Shown piece by piece: positions 46,901 through 57,790 of a stretch of DNA of 64,000 nt (positions within the stretch are counted from its first letter, which is position 1; each line of letters starts with the position of its first letter). A model generated the notes under the pieces. It saw only the letters and a program-made list of their open reading frames with translations. It was not told the DNA's origin and searched no databases. The position numbers were made by a program, and so were the translations under genes. This DNA is from Cephalopachus bancanus (taxonomy: Eukaryota; Chordata; Mammalia; Primates; Tarsiidae): the NCBI GenBank assembly GCA_027257055.1, contig JAPVLO010000994.1, forward strand, positions 124,001 to 188,000, given 5' to 3'.

Positions 46901-47586
46901 AAATATAGATAGGTGCTGGAAAATAGAGAAAATGTAAAAATGAAAACCAAACTTTCTAGGATCCTGGGATTATGGGTCCTTTCTCAGCTCCCAAATTTGA
47001 TGTTTTGTTATTGTTTTACTATCTTCTTTACAATAAAGTTTATAGTTTATAGAAATTATTTTCTAAATCATTCCTGTGCTTTTATGCTGCTCAACTTCAT
47101 TTCTGGTCAATAAATGGTTAGGCTGTTTTTGACAGGCAGTATTCTGAGAAGGAAATCTTCAGCATCTAGAATCACCTAAATGTATATTTTAAAAATGAAC
47201 TATGTCTTGACCAATCTGTTAACTGACTTCTTTCTGGTGGATCCCAATTATTTTGACTCTGGTAATGAATGTCATGTGGATTCTGCCCAGAGTTTCCAAA
47301 TTTTCTCACAACTCTGGGAACTTAGAAGCTCTTGTGCTGGTGACCAGGGAGGGGGCAAAAGCCTCTGCTTGTGTGCCGTGCCCACTAGGGCTGAGAGTAG
47401 CCCAGGGATACAGACTGTCCTTCCCTTCCATCTGCTCTATCAACAGTTGTCCTTTCCTAGACTGTGCCTCTCCCTCCATGCCGCCTTGTCACAGTGGCCA
47501 ACTCAGGACTGGGAAAGGGATATGGAGCTCTGAGTCACAACCCATCTGACTACACAACTTGGATTTGTAGCAGAAGTAGAGAAGTA
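46901..47586. other. Unique sequence, no gene seen
   Basis: A 117-codon frame at 47180-47533 and a 98-codon frame overlapping it have no recognisable domain. Confidence 0.4.
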
Positions 47587-48154
47587 CAAGGGGGTACCCC
47601 CCAAACCCTGGAATTTAGTTATTAAAAAATGTGTATTTATTCTTACATGTTTAAACTTCAGTCACCTTCAAATTACTCTCTGTCTAATGCAATACACTCA
47701 TCGAGACACTTTTTCCACTGCTTAAAACAGTTTTTGAACTTGTATTTTGATGTCTTTAGTGCTTCTGCCGGTTTTTGTTTCATCTCTTCAACATCAGCAA
47801 AACGTTTTCCTTTGAGGACATTTTCATCTGGGGAAACAAACAAACAAAAAGTTGCCCAGGGCAAGATCCGGTGAATAGGGAGAGTGGGACACAGGGTTCA
47901 TGCTGTTTTTGGTCAAAAATTGCTGAACACGCAGCACAGTGTGGGCAGGTTGTGTAAATCACCCATCATGAAATGGGCAAACACATTAAAAGAATCTCCA
48001 AAAAGAAATTCACTGAAGCTGAACGCAGTCACTCCCAACAACTCTAGCTGCTACACTGATACTGATGGGCTCCTAGAACACTAGTGGGGAAAACTTGTAC
48101 TACAAGGGGCCCGCCCTCCAAAAGATAATTCCAGGTTTTTAGGTTCTTCCCTCA
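47587..48154 (-). mobile_element. Mariner-like transposon, internally deleted, copy 3
   Basis: 568 bp, flanked by TA at 47585-47586 and 48155-48156. The left terminus is CAAGGGGGTACCCC. The right end, in reverse, is a worn version with AAAAACCTGGAATTATC. The minus strand keeps a 63-codon open piece (47864-47673) whose text is clearly mariner transposase: SPDENVLKGKRFADVEEMKQ, then FKNCFKQWKKCLDECIA. This is followed by a decayed YFEGD end (a stop replaces Y). Upstream, SAIFDQKQHEP corresponds to the QQFLTKNGMTP part of copy 1 in another frame. It has the same internal deletion as copies 1 and 2. Confidence 0.9.
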
Positions 48155-48277
48155 TAAGTCAGGCCAAGGTCAGGGAATTTGGGCCAGGGGTTGGAGATTC
48201 CTGTTCCTTTTTCTGTTGGCTTTAGGAACAGATGAGCATATGCTTACGGTGGCCACCTGCATTTTAAACTAAGTTTA

Positions 48278-48407
48278 GGTAGGCATAGTGACTCAAGTCT
48301 ATAATCCTAGCTACTCAGGCGTCAAGGCAGGAGGATTGCTTGAGACTGGGAGTTCGAGACCAACCTGGGCAACATAGTGAGACCACATCTCTAAAAAAAA
48401 TAAATAA
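48278..48407 (+). mobile_element. Monomeric Alu-like SINE
   Basis: One arm: AGGCATAGTGACTCAAGTC, AGGCAGGAGGATTGCTTGAG, GACCAACCTGGGCAACATAG and an A-rich tail. The flanks AAACTAAGTTT and AAACCCAGTTT may be a worn target duplication. Confidence 0.75.
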
Positions 48408-48429
48408 ACCCAGTTTGTTTCCCAGTTAA

Positions 48430-48545
48430 CAACAACAAGAACAGAAAATGTTTACTGAGTGCTTACTGTATGCCAGGCACTTATTTATACAATGGAGATA
48501 CACCAGTGAACAAAACGGACAAAACTCTCTTCTCTCTTGGACTTC
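48430..48545 (+). repeat. L2 LINE 3' fragment
   Basis: ACTGAGTGCTTACTGTATGC, CAGGCACTTATTTATACAAT and CACCAGTGAACAAAACGGAC give the L2 3' pattern. Confidence 0.6.
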
Positions 48546-49230
48546 ATATACTGTTGTGAAAATTCTCAATCCTGATGATGCCTCTTCAATTCCACTCAAA
48601 AAAGGAAATAATGCAGATGAACTCTGGATTGAGAACAAGTTGAACACATTCCACATTTCTTAGTGGTATGGCAGATCTCTCGAACTTTATCTCCTTGTTT
48701 CATTCAGAGTATATTTCTGCCAGGAAATATGCATTCTCATCATGAACACTTACATTGATCTATTCTGCATGATCTTTGACCATCCTCTGTCATTTTAGAA
48801 AATAGTCCCAGAGACCAATCTTCCAGCTTTTGGGACAAGGTGACGGGGTAGATAAAATTCCTAACCTTCACCATGAGGTGGATGGAAGTGTAATTTGTCT
48901 TACTACATATATATGTGTGTATATATGTGTATATATCTTACTACATATATATGTATGTGTGTGTATATCTATATATATATATACACAGCAGTGAGTATAA
49001 TTTTCTAATAACAGTAAAAGACAATGGCATAGAAGATATATTGCCTACAACAGGATTTGTACACAATGCTCTAATTATATTTATATCTTAGTTTTAAGAC
49101 TGCTGAAAAGTGGAACTTTTCAGTTAAAAACTAAAGTGTCCCTTATTTAGTCAAGATCATTTCCAGATTGACTTAGAAAATGATGGATCAAAGGTATAAG
49201 TTCATCCATTTGTTGGTTTTCTTTGCTGAG
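48546..49230. other. Unique sequence with TA/TG-rich tract
   Basis: A compound TATATG/TGTATA tract lies at about 48904-48986. Otherwise no feature. Confidence 0.45.
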
Positions 49231-49233
49231 GGT

Positions 49234-49295
<62 letters not shown>

Positions 49296-49299
49296 AGAG
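49231..49299. repeat. (GT)n-(GA)n compound microsatellite
   Basis: About 13 GT units (49232-49258) change directly into about 20 GA units (49257-49299, one AA interruption). A 166-codon minus frame crosses it (49188-49688), but its Ser-Leu and His-Thr runs come only from this tract. Confidence 0.95.
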
Positions 49300-50314
49300 G
49301 TTATATTTGAGGATATAGAGTTGTTTTGTTCAAAGAACTTGGCCTGAAGCTTATGACAATGCTTTAACGAATTCCTTGGCATTGGAATCAAGCATTGATT
49401 TTTATTAAACTTTGGAGCTTTTGCAATTCTCACTGAGTTGAGGTCAGAGCTGGTGGAGCGCTGCCTCACTGCATGCCCTGATAACCACCACTCCTTGGTA
49501 TATTGTCTTAATGGCCAGTGGAACCCCCTCCTCTTCCTCCCCACCGTGACTGTCATTGCTTCAGAAATGCCCCAAAATGGCACTAAACGATGTGCAAACA
49601 CACTAGATGGATTGCTAATCTCTTTTTGAAGCTTTCTTAATGGTGCATTCATAGCCCCTTGGAGCAAACTCAATTTCTCTCTGTGCACTCTATTTCCACT
49701 TTTACAATTTTAGAAGAAATCATTTTGGCAAACATATTTTGTGACTTGGATGAGAGGTAATTTATACAATTGCTTACCTTCTACGACAACAAGCAGTGAC
49801 TCCAGTCACAGGAGGACGGATGGCTATTCATCAATCACAGCTGAGACACATAAATGGGTCTGAAGCCTTTTATGTGGCTGAAGCCATGAACTTGGGAACT
49901 ACTTAAGGCAAATCTTGTTTCTTTGGAAGGAGGGCAGTGAACAGAAAAACAAAAGTCAGCTTTTGGGAACTTCACCTTTACATTAATCACCAGATCTTAA
50001 GAGAGCCTCAAATGAACCCAATAGGGAGGATAAAACTTGAATGGTACAAATGCCATAGTGGTAAGGGGTGAGCACTGCCGGGTCATCTATGCCAGGGATG
50101 TAACCATGGCCCTGATCTTTGGGGACGACTGGGGAGCTGAATGGACGAGACATGATCATTCCTCTCCCTGGACTAGTCAGCCCATTCCATATCTTTCCTA
50201 GGGGAGCCTGTGGTCATACACATGGAATCCCAAATCTAACCAGAAAATGTTAATTTACACGTTCAAGTCCAGTAGAAATTTTTAGATGTTTGAATATATA
50301 TATATAGTATGTAT

Positions 50315-50316
<2 letters not shown>
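49300..50316. other. Unique 1-kb stretch, possible conserved non-coding DNA
   Basis: 49318-49760 is repeat-free and complex, with blocks such as TTTTTATTAAACTTTGGAGC and GATTGCTAATCTCTTTTTGA. It is a candidate regulatory element by style only. No exon supported. Confidence 0.3.

Positions 50317-50372
<56 letters not shown>
50317..50372. repeat. (AC)n microsatellite
   Basis: About 27 AC units, preceded by a short AT tract (50293-50306). Confidence 0.95.
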
Positions 50373-50374
<2 letters not shown>

Positions 50375-50385
50375 TTGCTCTAAAC

Positions 50386-50557
50386 CAGTGGTTCTCCATG
50401 ATGACTGCACATTGGGAAGCTCTAAAAGTTCCCAAATGTCCAGGCCTACTCCAGACCCATTGAATCACAATTGCTAGGGGTGGGACCCAGGAGCCAGTAT
50501 TTTTTTTTTCAAGCTCTCCAGGTGATTCTGATGTGTGGCCAAGGCTGAGAACCAATG
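50386..50557 (+). mobile_element. MER5A-type hAT MITE
   Basis: Starts CAGTGGTTCTCCATGATGAC and ends in the inverse GGCTGAGAACCAATG. Flanks CTCTAAAC and CTTTAAGC agree at 6 of 8 positions, consistent with a worn 8-bp duplication. Confidence 0.85.
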
Positions 50558-50594
50558 CTTTAAGCAGTTAAGGCTGATAAAGGAAATGAGTCTC

Positions 50595-50748
50595 TAGCTT
50601 TAGTGCATACTGAAATCAACTAGGGAACTTGTTAAAATGCAGATTCAGGAGGTCTGGGCTTGGGGCCTGAGATTCTATATTTTTAACAAGCTCCCTAGGC
50701 AATTCTGAGGCTGGTGGTCCGAAGACCACATGTTGAGAACCCTTGGCT
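50595..50748 (+). repeat. MER5-type fragment
   Basis: GGGAACTTGTTAAAATGCAG, ATTCAGGAGGTCTGGGCTTG, GGGCCTGAGATTCTATATTT, AACAAGCTCCCTAGGC and CACATGTTGAGAACCC. Second MER5 element within 60 bp of the first. Confidence 0.8.
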
Positions 50749-51084
50749 GGAGAATTCTACCCTGGAGCTTGCATGTTTCCCAAGCCTCTTTTATTGTTTA
50801 ATTTCATAATGGTCTTCTTGTCTCATACAGCTCCCTCTTCTGCCAGTGCATATGTGAGAGGTTATAGTCCCTGGGGGATAATCAGGCCGACACATTCAGA
50901 CATTTCACCTTGTAGCCTTTAGAAGATCTAAGACAGTAGATGAAAAGGGTGCTGAGGCATGAGATTAGGGTTGCAGATGGACAGAGCATGAGGAAAGAGA
51001 AAGGGACTGAATTTAGTCTAATAGGTGCTGGAGAGGGAATCCAGACTTGGAGTTAAGAAGTCGCTCTCTGCTAGTTCACTAGTC
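50749..51084. other. Unique sequence, no gene seen
   Basis: Nothing recognisable. Confidence 0.4.
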
Positions 51085-51692
51085 GGCCTAGTGCCTCACT
51101 GGAGGCTCAGTGCTTTGGGAGGCGAAGGAGGGAGGACCACTTGAGACCAGAGGTTCGAGACCAGCCTGAATAACATAACAAGTCATTGTCTCTAAAAAAT
51201 AAAATAAAATAGCCGGGCTTGGTGGCTCAGCCTGTAATCCCGCGCCTTTGGGAGGCTGAGGTGAGTGGATTGCCTGAGCCCACGGGTTCGAGACCCACCT
51301 GGGCAGCGAGACCTCATCTCTACAATAAATCAAAAAATCAGCCGGGCGTGGTGGCGCATGCCTGTAATTCCGGCTACTTGGAAGGCTGAGGCGGAAGGAT
51401 CGCCGGAGCCCAGCAGGTCAAGGCTGTGGTGGCTGGGAGCGGCCACTGCACTCCAGTCTGGGTGACAGAGTGAGACTCCAACTCAAAAAACAAAATAAAA
51501 AATAAAAATTAAAAATTAAAAAATAAATAAATAAAATAAAATGAATTAGCCGGGCATGTTAGCTCATGCCTGTAGTCCCAGCTACTCGGGAGGCTGAGGT
51601 GAGAGGATCGCCTGAGCCCAGGAGTTCAGGGTTACAGTGAGCTATGATGGTACTACTATACTCCAGCCTGCAGGACAGAGAGACCTTGTCAA
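51085..51692 (+). mobile_element. Old Alu split by a young Alu
   Basis: The left arm (51085-51190) and the right arm (51546-51692, ATTAGCCGGGCATGTTAGCT to GAGAGACCTTGTC) belong to one older dimer. A young Alu entered its central A-rich linker. The extreme 5' end of the old copy is damaged. Confidence 0.85.
51212..51530 (+). mobile_element. Alu dimer, young lineage-specific set, nested
   Basis: GCCGGGCTTGGTGGCTCAGC start, CGCGCCTTTGGGAGGCTGAG, B-box GGTTCGAGACC, GCCGGGCGTGGTGGCGCATG in the right arm, TTGGAAGGCTGAGGCGGAAG, and an A-rich tail with AAAT repeats. The target duplication ATAAAATAAAAT flanks it (ending 51210 and 51542). High CpG content marks it as one of the youngest insertions here. 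Confidence 0.95.
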
Positions 51693-51994
51693 GAAGTCAC
51701 CTTTTTGGATAGCCAGAGTTGGGAAGATCAGCCCCTATGGCATATCGCTTAAAAGGTAGGATGCACTCAAACTGGACCTAGACAAACAGTTCCTACCAAG
51801 GGTTCTTGAATATGGCTCCAGAATTGGTCCAAGCTATATTCAGCACTGTCAAAAGCACCTCCTACTGTATAGCATTAATTTCTTGCCCAGTCTTCTGTTT
51901 ATGCTGAACCTCAGGAGAGAATTCTGAGTATTGCTGCTGCTGAGTTACTATAATATAAAGGGAAAGGGATGGAATAGGGAGGAGCCATAGGCAT
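51693..51994. other. Unique sequence, no gene seen
   Basis: Nothing recognisable. Confidence 0.4.
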
Positions 51995-52008
51995 GAGAAA
52001 GAGATCTC

Positions 52009-52097
52009 TTTTTTTTTAATCAGTATTTTTTATTATGGTTTTGTGGGGTACAGTTAAGGGTTAGGTGTACAATTATGTTTCATTCAGGCACCCTGTT
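52009..52097 (-). mobile_element. 89-bp L1 insertion, extreme 5' truncation
   Basis: T run, then the 3'-terminal 80 bp of the same young L1 lineage as 37283-38496 (only a few differences by eye). Perfect 14-bp target duplication GAGAAAGAGATCTC at 51995-52008 and 52098-52111. Reverse transcription evidently stopped almost at once. Confidence 0.95.
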
Positions 52098-52161
52098 GAG
52101 AAAGAGATCTCAAGTGCATCTGTTAATTGCATATGCTCATTAGATAGTTGTCCATTCTTCT

Positions 52162-52451
52162 AGCTGGATGTGATGGCTATCGCCTGTAAATCTCAGCACT
52201 TTGGGAGGTGGAGGAAGAGGATTGCCTGGGCCCTCTTTTGAGACCAACCTGGGCAACTTGGCAAGACCTCGTTTCTACGGTAAAAAATTAGCCAGGGGGT
52301 GGTAGTGGATGCCTTAGTTCCAGCTACTTGGAAGGCTCAGGCGGAAGGATCACCTGAGCCCAGCAAGTCGAGGCTGCAGTGGCTGTGAGCATGCGATTGC
52401 ACTCTAGCCTGGGAAACAGAGTGAGACTCCAACTCAAAAACAAAAAACAAT
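52162..52451 (+). mobile_element. Alu dimer, intermediate type
   Basis: GCTGGATGTGATGGCTATCG to GAGTGAGACTCCAACTC with an A-rich tail. An 18-bp target duplication ATAGTTGTCCATTCTTCT (52144-52161) against ATAGTTGCCCATTCTTCT (52452-52469), one mismatch. Confidence 0.95.
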
Positions 52452-52469
52452 ATAGTTGCCCATTCTTCT

Positions 52470-53094
52470 GTGTATTTTACTGCCCATTCTACAGACTCAA
52501 CTGATGCGAAATTGGAGTGCACAGCTCTTGATGCCAGGTAATAAGTAAAATGTTACATGGAAAAGAGCATGGATTTTGCAGGTAGACCAGGACTCCATTC
52601 TCACCTCTACCACTTAAGAATGGTGTGGCTTCCCTATGTCCCCCATCCAATAGTAAAGCCTCTGTTGGCTGTCTCTGTTTAGAGTGGGAGAGCATGAACC
52701 CATTACCTATTGGAGAGAAAAAGAGGATCAGTGAATGCACCGGGGAAGAGGCAGCATTTGAGCTGGCCCTGATGGGCAGGCAAAGATAGAGGGCAAGGAC
52801 TTTCCAGTGAGAGTCAACCACACAAAGTACATGATTAGTGCAGAGGCCTAGAGCATGGACACTGGAGCTAGAGGGTTATGGACTCTAGCTCTAGTATGGT
52901 CATTTCCCAGTTATTTCCATGATCCCATTCCTCAGTCCTCTTTTTGCCTCACATCCATTCTCCTCCTTGTATAAACACTCGCCTAATTGCCCATGCCCAG
53001 TTACATAGTTGCCCAATCTGTGTATCTGACCTAAGATGGCTGCAAAATCCCCTCCCCCTACCCCACTTGTGGGACATAGTCAAAATAGACTAAG
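52470..53094. other. Unique sequence with MIR/L2 scraps
   Basis: No gene seen. CATGGATTTTGCAGGTAGAC and nearby strings at 52568-52630 resemble a minus MIR, and 52730-52810 an L2 piece; neither is strong. Confidence 0.35.
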
Positions 53095-53560
53095 ACTTAC
53101 AAACTGCAAGGTGTTAGGCAAGTTGCTTAACTTCTTTGAGCCTCGGTTTCTTTATTTGTAAAATGTAGATATTAAAATATTCCTTACAGGGTTGTTGTAG
53201 GGATTAAATAAAAGGCTTTGTGCCCAGGTGCAGTGGCTCACGCCTGTAGTCCCAGTATTTTGGAAGGTTAAGGTGGGAAAATTGCCTGAGTCCAGGAGTT
53301 CAAGACCAGCCTGGGCATCATAGCAAGACCTCATCTCTACAAAAATCAAAACGTTAACTGGGTGTGATGGCATGCCTTAGACCAGGAGGTTGAGGCTGCA
53401 GTGAGTCATTATCATGTCACTGCACTCCAGCCTGGACAACAAAGTGAGACCTCAACTCAAAAAAAAAGGGGGGGGGCTTTGTATAAAATTCTTAGCATTA
53501 TGCCTGAAACAGAGTCAAGTCTTAGCTTATAATTTCACTATATTGTAGCTTTTACTATTA
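53095..53560 (-). repeat. MIR SINE split by an Alu
   Basis: Left part: AGGCAAGTTGCTTAACTTCT, TTGAGCCTCGGTTTCTTTAT, GGGTTGTTGTAGGGATTAAA. Right part from 53475: GGCTTTGTATAAAATTCTTA. The two join across the target duplication. Confidence 0.75.
53222..53474 (+). mobile_element. Alu with right-arm deletion, inside a MIR
   Basis: GCCCAGGTGCAGTGGCTCAC start. The right arm lacks the stretch between GGCATGCCT and AGGAGGTTGAGGC. Target duplication GGCTTTGT at 53214-53221 and 53475-53482. Confidence 0.9.
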
Positions 53561-53930
53561 CTTGTGCCAGGAATTGTGCTAAGTGCTGGGATCATAGTGA
53601 ACAAGACAAAGTACCACCCTCTACCTCCTGGAGCTTATATTATAAAAGAGGGAGAGGATCAACAAACAAGCCAGAGAATATAAAGTAAGTCAAGTTAACA
53701 CAACTTCTAGGAAAAAAAAAAAAACTCAAGCAGAGTGGGTGGATGGAAAGTTTCAGAGTTGGGATGTTGAGTGGTCAGGGAATGCCTCACACAGAAAGTG
53801 CCAGTTTGAGCAAGGACCTGAAAGCACAGAAAAGTGAGAGTGAGTCATGAGGATATTTGAAGATAGTTTTCCATGCAGAGGGAAGAGGAAGTCCAAAAAC
53901 CTTATGGCAGGAGAGTTCTTAAGAATAGCA
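53561..53930 (+). repeat. L2 LINE 3' region
   Basis: TGTGCCAGGAATTGTGCTAA, GTGCTGGGATCATAGTGAAC, CTCCTGGAGCTTATATTATA, GGTCAGGGAATGCCTCACAC and CAGAGGGAAGAGGAAGTCC in L2 order. Confidence 0.7.
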
Positions 53931-54511
53931 AGGAGGCTTTAATACTTGTGCAAACGTAGGTGCTTGTTTAAAGAAACATATGACTGTCAATACGTGTATG
54001 TTTATTTGAAAGTCTTAAATACTGAAATTCATGGAGAAGGCTACTTGCAAAATCCAATGATTCTTCTTGGATTCTCCAATCTCTTACATGCTGTTCCTCT
54101 TCTGTGCTATAGACCTTTGGGTCATGCCTGCCTATGCTATGTGTGTTTAGTCTAGAGTACCCAGGGAAGGGCAGAAGACTTCCTCTGATACTCAGAGGCT
54201 AAAGACCCAAATCTACATATTGGATTTTAATGGGTCAGAGACTCATTCCTTTATCCACTCCACCATTCAACAAGCATTTATGATGTACTTTCTTTAGGTA
54301 TAACTACGCTGAATTCTGTGAAAGATACACATAATTCGGACAATGGACCCAGTCATTTTGAAGTCTTATTTGGAAACATTTGGGATAAATAATAATTTTT
54401 AAAACTATACAATCTCACTTTTTAAGGACTAAATCTGGTGAGAAAGTACACATTTATGAACAGTTAAGAAAATAGTGATTAGTGTTAATATCAGCTCTAG
54501 ACAACCGTATT
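53931..54511. other. Unique sequence, no gene seen
   Basis: Nothing recognisable beyond a possible L2 scrap at 54255-54330. Confidence 0.4.
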
Positions 54512-54525
54512 AGAAACAGCACAAT

Positions 54526-54918
<393 letters not shown>

Positions 54919-54929
54919 AACAGCACAAT

Positions 54930-55910
54930 GTAGTGACATACTAGATAAGTTGTTTAAATAAGGAAAACCATAGCAGTTGGTAAGGGGAACCTTCCTGGAA
55001 GTAAAGAGACACAGATTGGGCCTTGAAATCTATGCAGAGGTAGATTGAAAGAAGAAACACATGAGTGAAATGCTAACCCTTTTGAGAGGATCACTCCTGG
55101 GAAAAATATATGCTAAATCATTTATGCTAGCCAGCTCCATCCTCTCTGCCATTATGATCCATGATTTGTTGTCCAGAGCTGTCATAACTTTTGTAACACA
55201 TTTGTTCTCTGAAATCCTAAGTATTTTTGCATTCCGTATGACAAGTGAACTCTAATTCACAAAATAACAGTATATCTGATTTCCTGAGAACCTAGGCCTA
55301 AGGTAGCAATTGGTCTCAATCTTAATGTGCTTCTAGTTTATACAAATGACTCCAAATTGCCATAGGAAGATAGATGGCCTTTCCAACTTTGATGACAGAA
55401 ATGACTAGGGCATCCTTTTCAAGTTCAGGCAGAAAAATACCTGTAAAAGCCCACACACCTAGACCAAATGGCTTTGGTTGTCTTGATGAAGTTGTTTCTC
55501 TTATGGGCTTCCAAGCTTGATGGGCGTGGTGACCATATCTAGTAAACTCAGCTCTGAATGTTTTTTCCACACAGAACACTGCAATCTAGTCTCATGGACG
55601 GGGGATGGATCTTTGCATTTAATTACAACAGCATACTGAGAATGGACAGGATTCTTTTGTTCTTTATGTCATCTCAAGCTATTCTTTAGTTTTCTTCCTT
55701 GCTCTTCTTGTTCTTTTCTCTAGAAGATACTTTTGGAAATCCAAGTTCTTAAGATGGTGCCTAGGATAATAAAGTTTAGAGTGTGGAGGTGACTCATCTG
55801 TATTAGCACTGTCAGTATCTGTGTCGATTGGCTTGGAAGTATCCAACTGGAGTGATGGAGCCAGGATCTATTGATGATTCCTGAAGTTGGAAACCATAAG
55901 ACTTAGTGGT
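54930..55910. other. Unique 1-kb stretch, no gene seen
   Basis: No repeat or coding domain recognised. Confidence 0.4.
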
Positions 55911-55916
55911 GAAGAG

Positions 55917-56495
55917 TTTGGTCAACAGATGAATTGATAAAGAAAATGTGGTGTGTGTGTGCGTGTGTGTATAAGATGCAATACTACTTGGACTTAAAAA
56001 AGGAGGAAATCCTGCCATTTTCAACAACATGGATGAACTTGGAAGACACTCTAGTAAGTGAAATAGGCTAGACTCACAAAAACAAATATTACATTGGCAC
56101 AGTTATATATGGAATCTAAAATAGTCAAACTTATAGAGGCTGAGAATACAATAGTAGTTGCCAGAGACTGGAAGTGGGGAAAATGAATAGTTTTTAAAAT
56201 GGGTATAGAGTTTCAGTTATGCTAGATGAGCAAATTGCAGAGAACTGCTGTACAACATTGTGCCTATAGTTAATACAGTATCGTAGTCTTGAAACTTGCT
56301 AATAGGGTACATTACAAGTGTTTTCACCATAAAAAAAGGAAAAAAAGAAAGTGGTAACTATATGTGATGATAGATATGTTAATTAGCTTAATTGTGGTGA
56401 TCATTTCGCAATGTATACATACATAAAAACGCCAAGTCATGCTACTTAAATATATACAATTTTTTGTCAGTTGTACCTCGATAAAGCTGAAAAAA
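55917..56495 (+). repeat. Old L1 (L1M) 3' end
   Basis: ACAACATGGATGAACTTGGA, AGACACTCTAGTAAGTGAAA, CAGAGACTGGAAGTGGGGAA, TACAACATTGTGCCTATAG and, at the end, TGTACCTCGATAAAGCTG. ORF2 end and 3' UTR; no frame survives. Confidence 0.8.
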
Positions 56496-56499
56496 TTAT

Positions 56500-56690
56500 G
56501 CTGATGATAGCTATCATTTATTGAGTGTTTACATGGTACCAGACAGTCTACTATCCAGACCTTTCCAGTAACTCTGTGAGGTAGGTACTATTATTATCCT
56601 CATTTTATAGATGGGGAAACTGAGGCTCAGGAAGATTAAGTAGCATGCCCAATTTCTTGTTGCTAGTAAAGAGCAGTCCTTCTGGTGTTT
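56500..56690 (+). repeat. MIR SINE
   Basis: AACTCTGTGAGGTAGGTACT, TCATTTTATAGATGGGGAAA, CTGAGGCTCAGGAAGATTAA match MIR closely. Confidence 0.8.
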
Positions 56691-56734
56691 GGTCAGATTT
56701 GGGAACTGAGTCCTAGCTTAGTCTTTCTGACTTA

Positions 56735-56890
56735 CTTAACATCTCCATCTCTTTTCTGCAACATTGGATGATAAAATCCCTTACCTCAAGGTGGCTGTGA
56801 AAATGGGAAGATGGAATTAGATAACATCTATAAAGGAACTCACAGGGCCTGACATGTCGTAAGTGTCTAGTAAATGGTAGCTGCTGTTAC
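56735..56890 (-). repeat. MIR SINE fragment
   Basis: CCCTTACCTCAAGGTGGCTG, GTAAGTGTCTAGTAAATGGT in minus MIR order, directly after a plus-strand MIR. Confidence 0.6.
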
Positions 56891-57520
56891 TACTAACACA
56901 GTCTCTGGGCTAGGAGACCTAGAGCCGCATCATCTCTGTTCTGGACAATGTACAGGTTTTGCTGAGTTGCCAGAATACACATCTGCTTGTACCTCCTCCA
57001 TTTGATCGAGCAGTGTGCGTGCTCCAGAGCAAATACTGGAAAGTGTGCCAATTCTATTAGCTCGAGTAAATTGGGCGGGGAGCTCTTGACAATTTAAAGC
57101 ATTATAGAATATTCCTTCTGGAATTCGTGTGTGTGTTTGCAAACTGGTCCTGTGGAAATGTTTTATCTTCAGAAATCCAATGGCTGGGCTCTGAAGTATA
57201 TTTGATGATTGAGATTGTGGACTAAAAATGTCCCTTGAAATGAGACACAAACACCTTTCCATATAATGGGTTTGATTACTTTGATGGACAGTTGTTGGCT
57301 TCCATAGTATTAAGACCTATGTGTCACTCAATCATGAAAAACCCATTATGTGGCATATGACTTTGTCCCCAGATCCAGGCACTGCAATGAGAAGCTAATG
57401 CAAAATCTAGTACATGGAAAACTGAATGATGACTCACAATCACCCTTTTATCTCTAGCATTGAGATCTCACTTGATGAAAACCATGGGAGTGATACATGA
57501 CACTGTGGAAAGCAGAGTGA
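56891..57520. other. Unique sequence, possible conserved non-coding DNA
   Basis: 56940-57260 is repeat-free and complex (CTATTAGCTCGAGTAAATTG, GGCGGGGAGCTCTTGACAAT). A 110-codon minus frame (56930-57262) covers it, but no domain, splice sites or start context stand out. Confidence 0.3.
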
Positions 57521-57524
57521 ATCA

Positions 57525-57790
57525 ATGAAACCTATTACTGATCTTCTTGCCTCTAGTCTTTCCTTCATGTCAGACATATCTTCCCCAAACACTTCATGTA
57601 CCAAGTCACTCTTCTGCTCAAGAACTTTCAATGGCTCCCTGTTGCCTCTAGCATCACGTCCAACATCTTTTTCACAACTGCACTCCCCACCTCATCGATT
57701 GACTTGTTAATTTTTTCATCCAGTTCGTACTTATTGTGTACCTACTATGTGCCACACACTGGACTAAGTGCTGGAGACATGCCTATGAAT
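57525..57790. repeat. L2 LINE fragments
   Basis: CTCAAGAACTTTCAATGGCT, CCCTGTTGCCTCTAGCATCA, then TATTGTGTACCTACTATGTG, CCACACACTGGACTAAGTGC. Probably two pieces of old L2. Confidence 0.5.

Noticed and set aside
49188..49688. 166-codon minus frame
   Set aside because: The C-terminal third is microsatellite and the remainder has no domain. Kept only as a conservation test.
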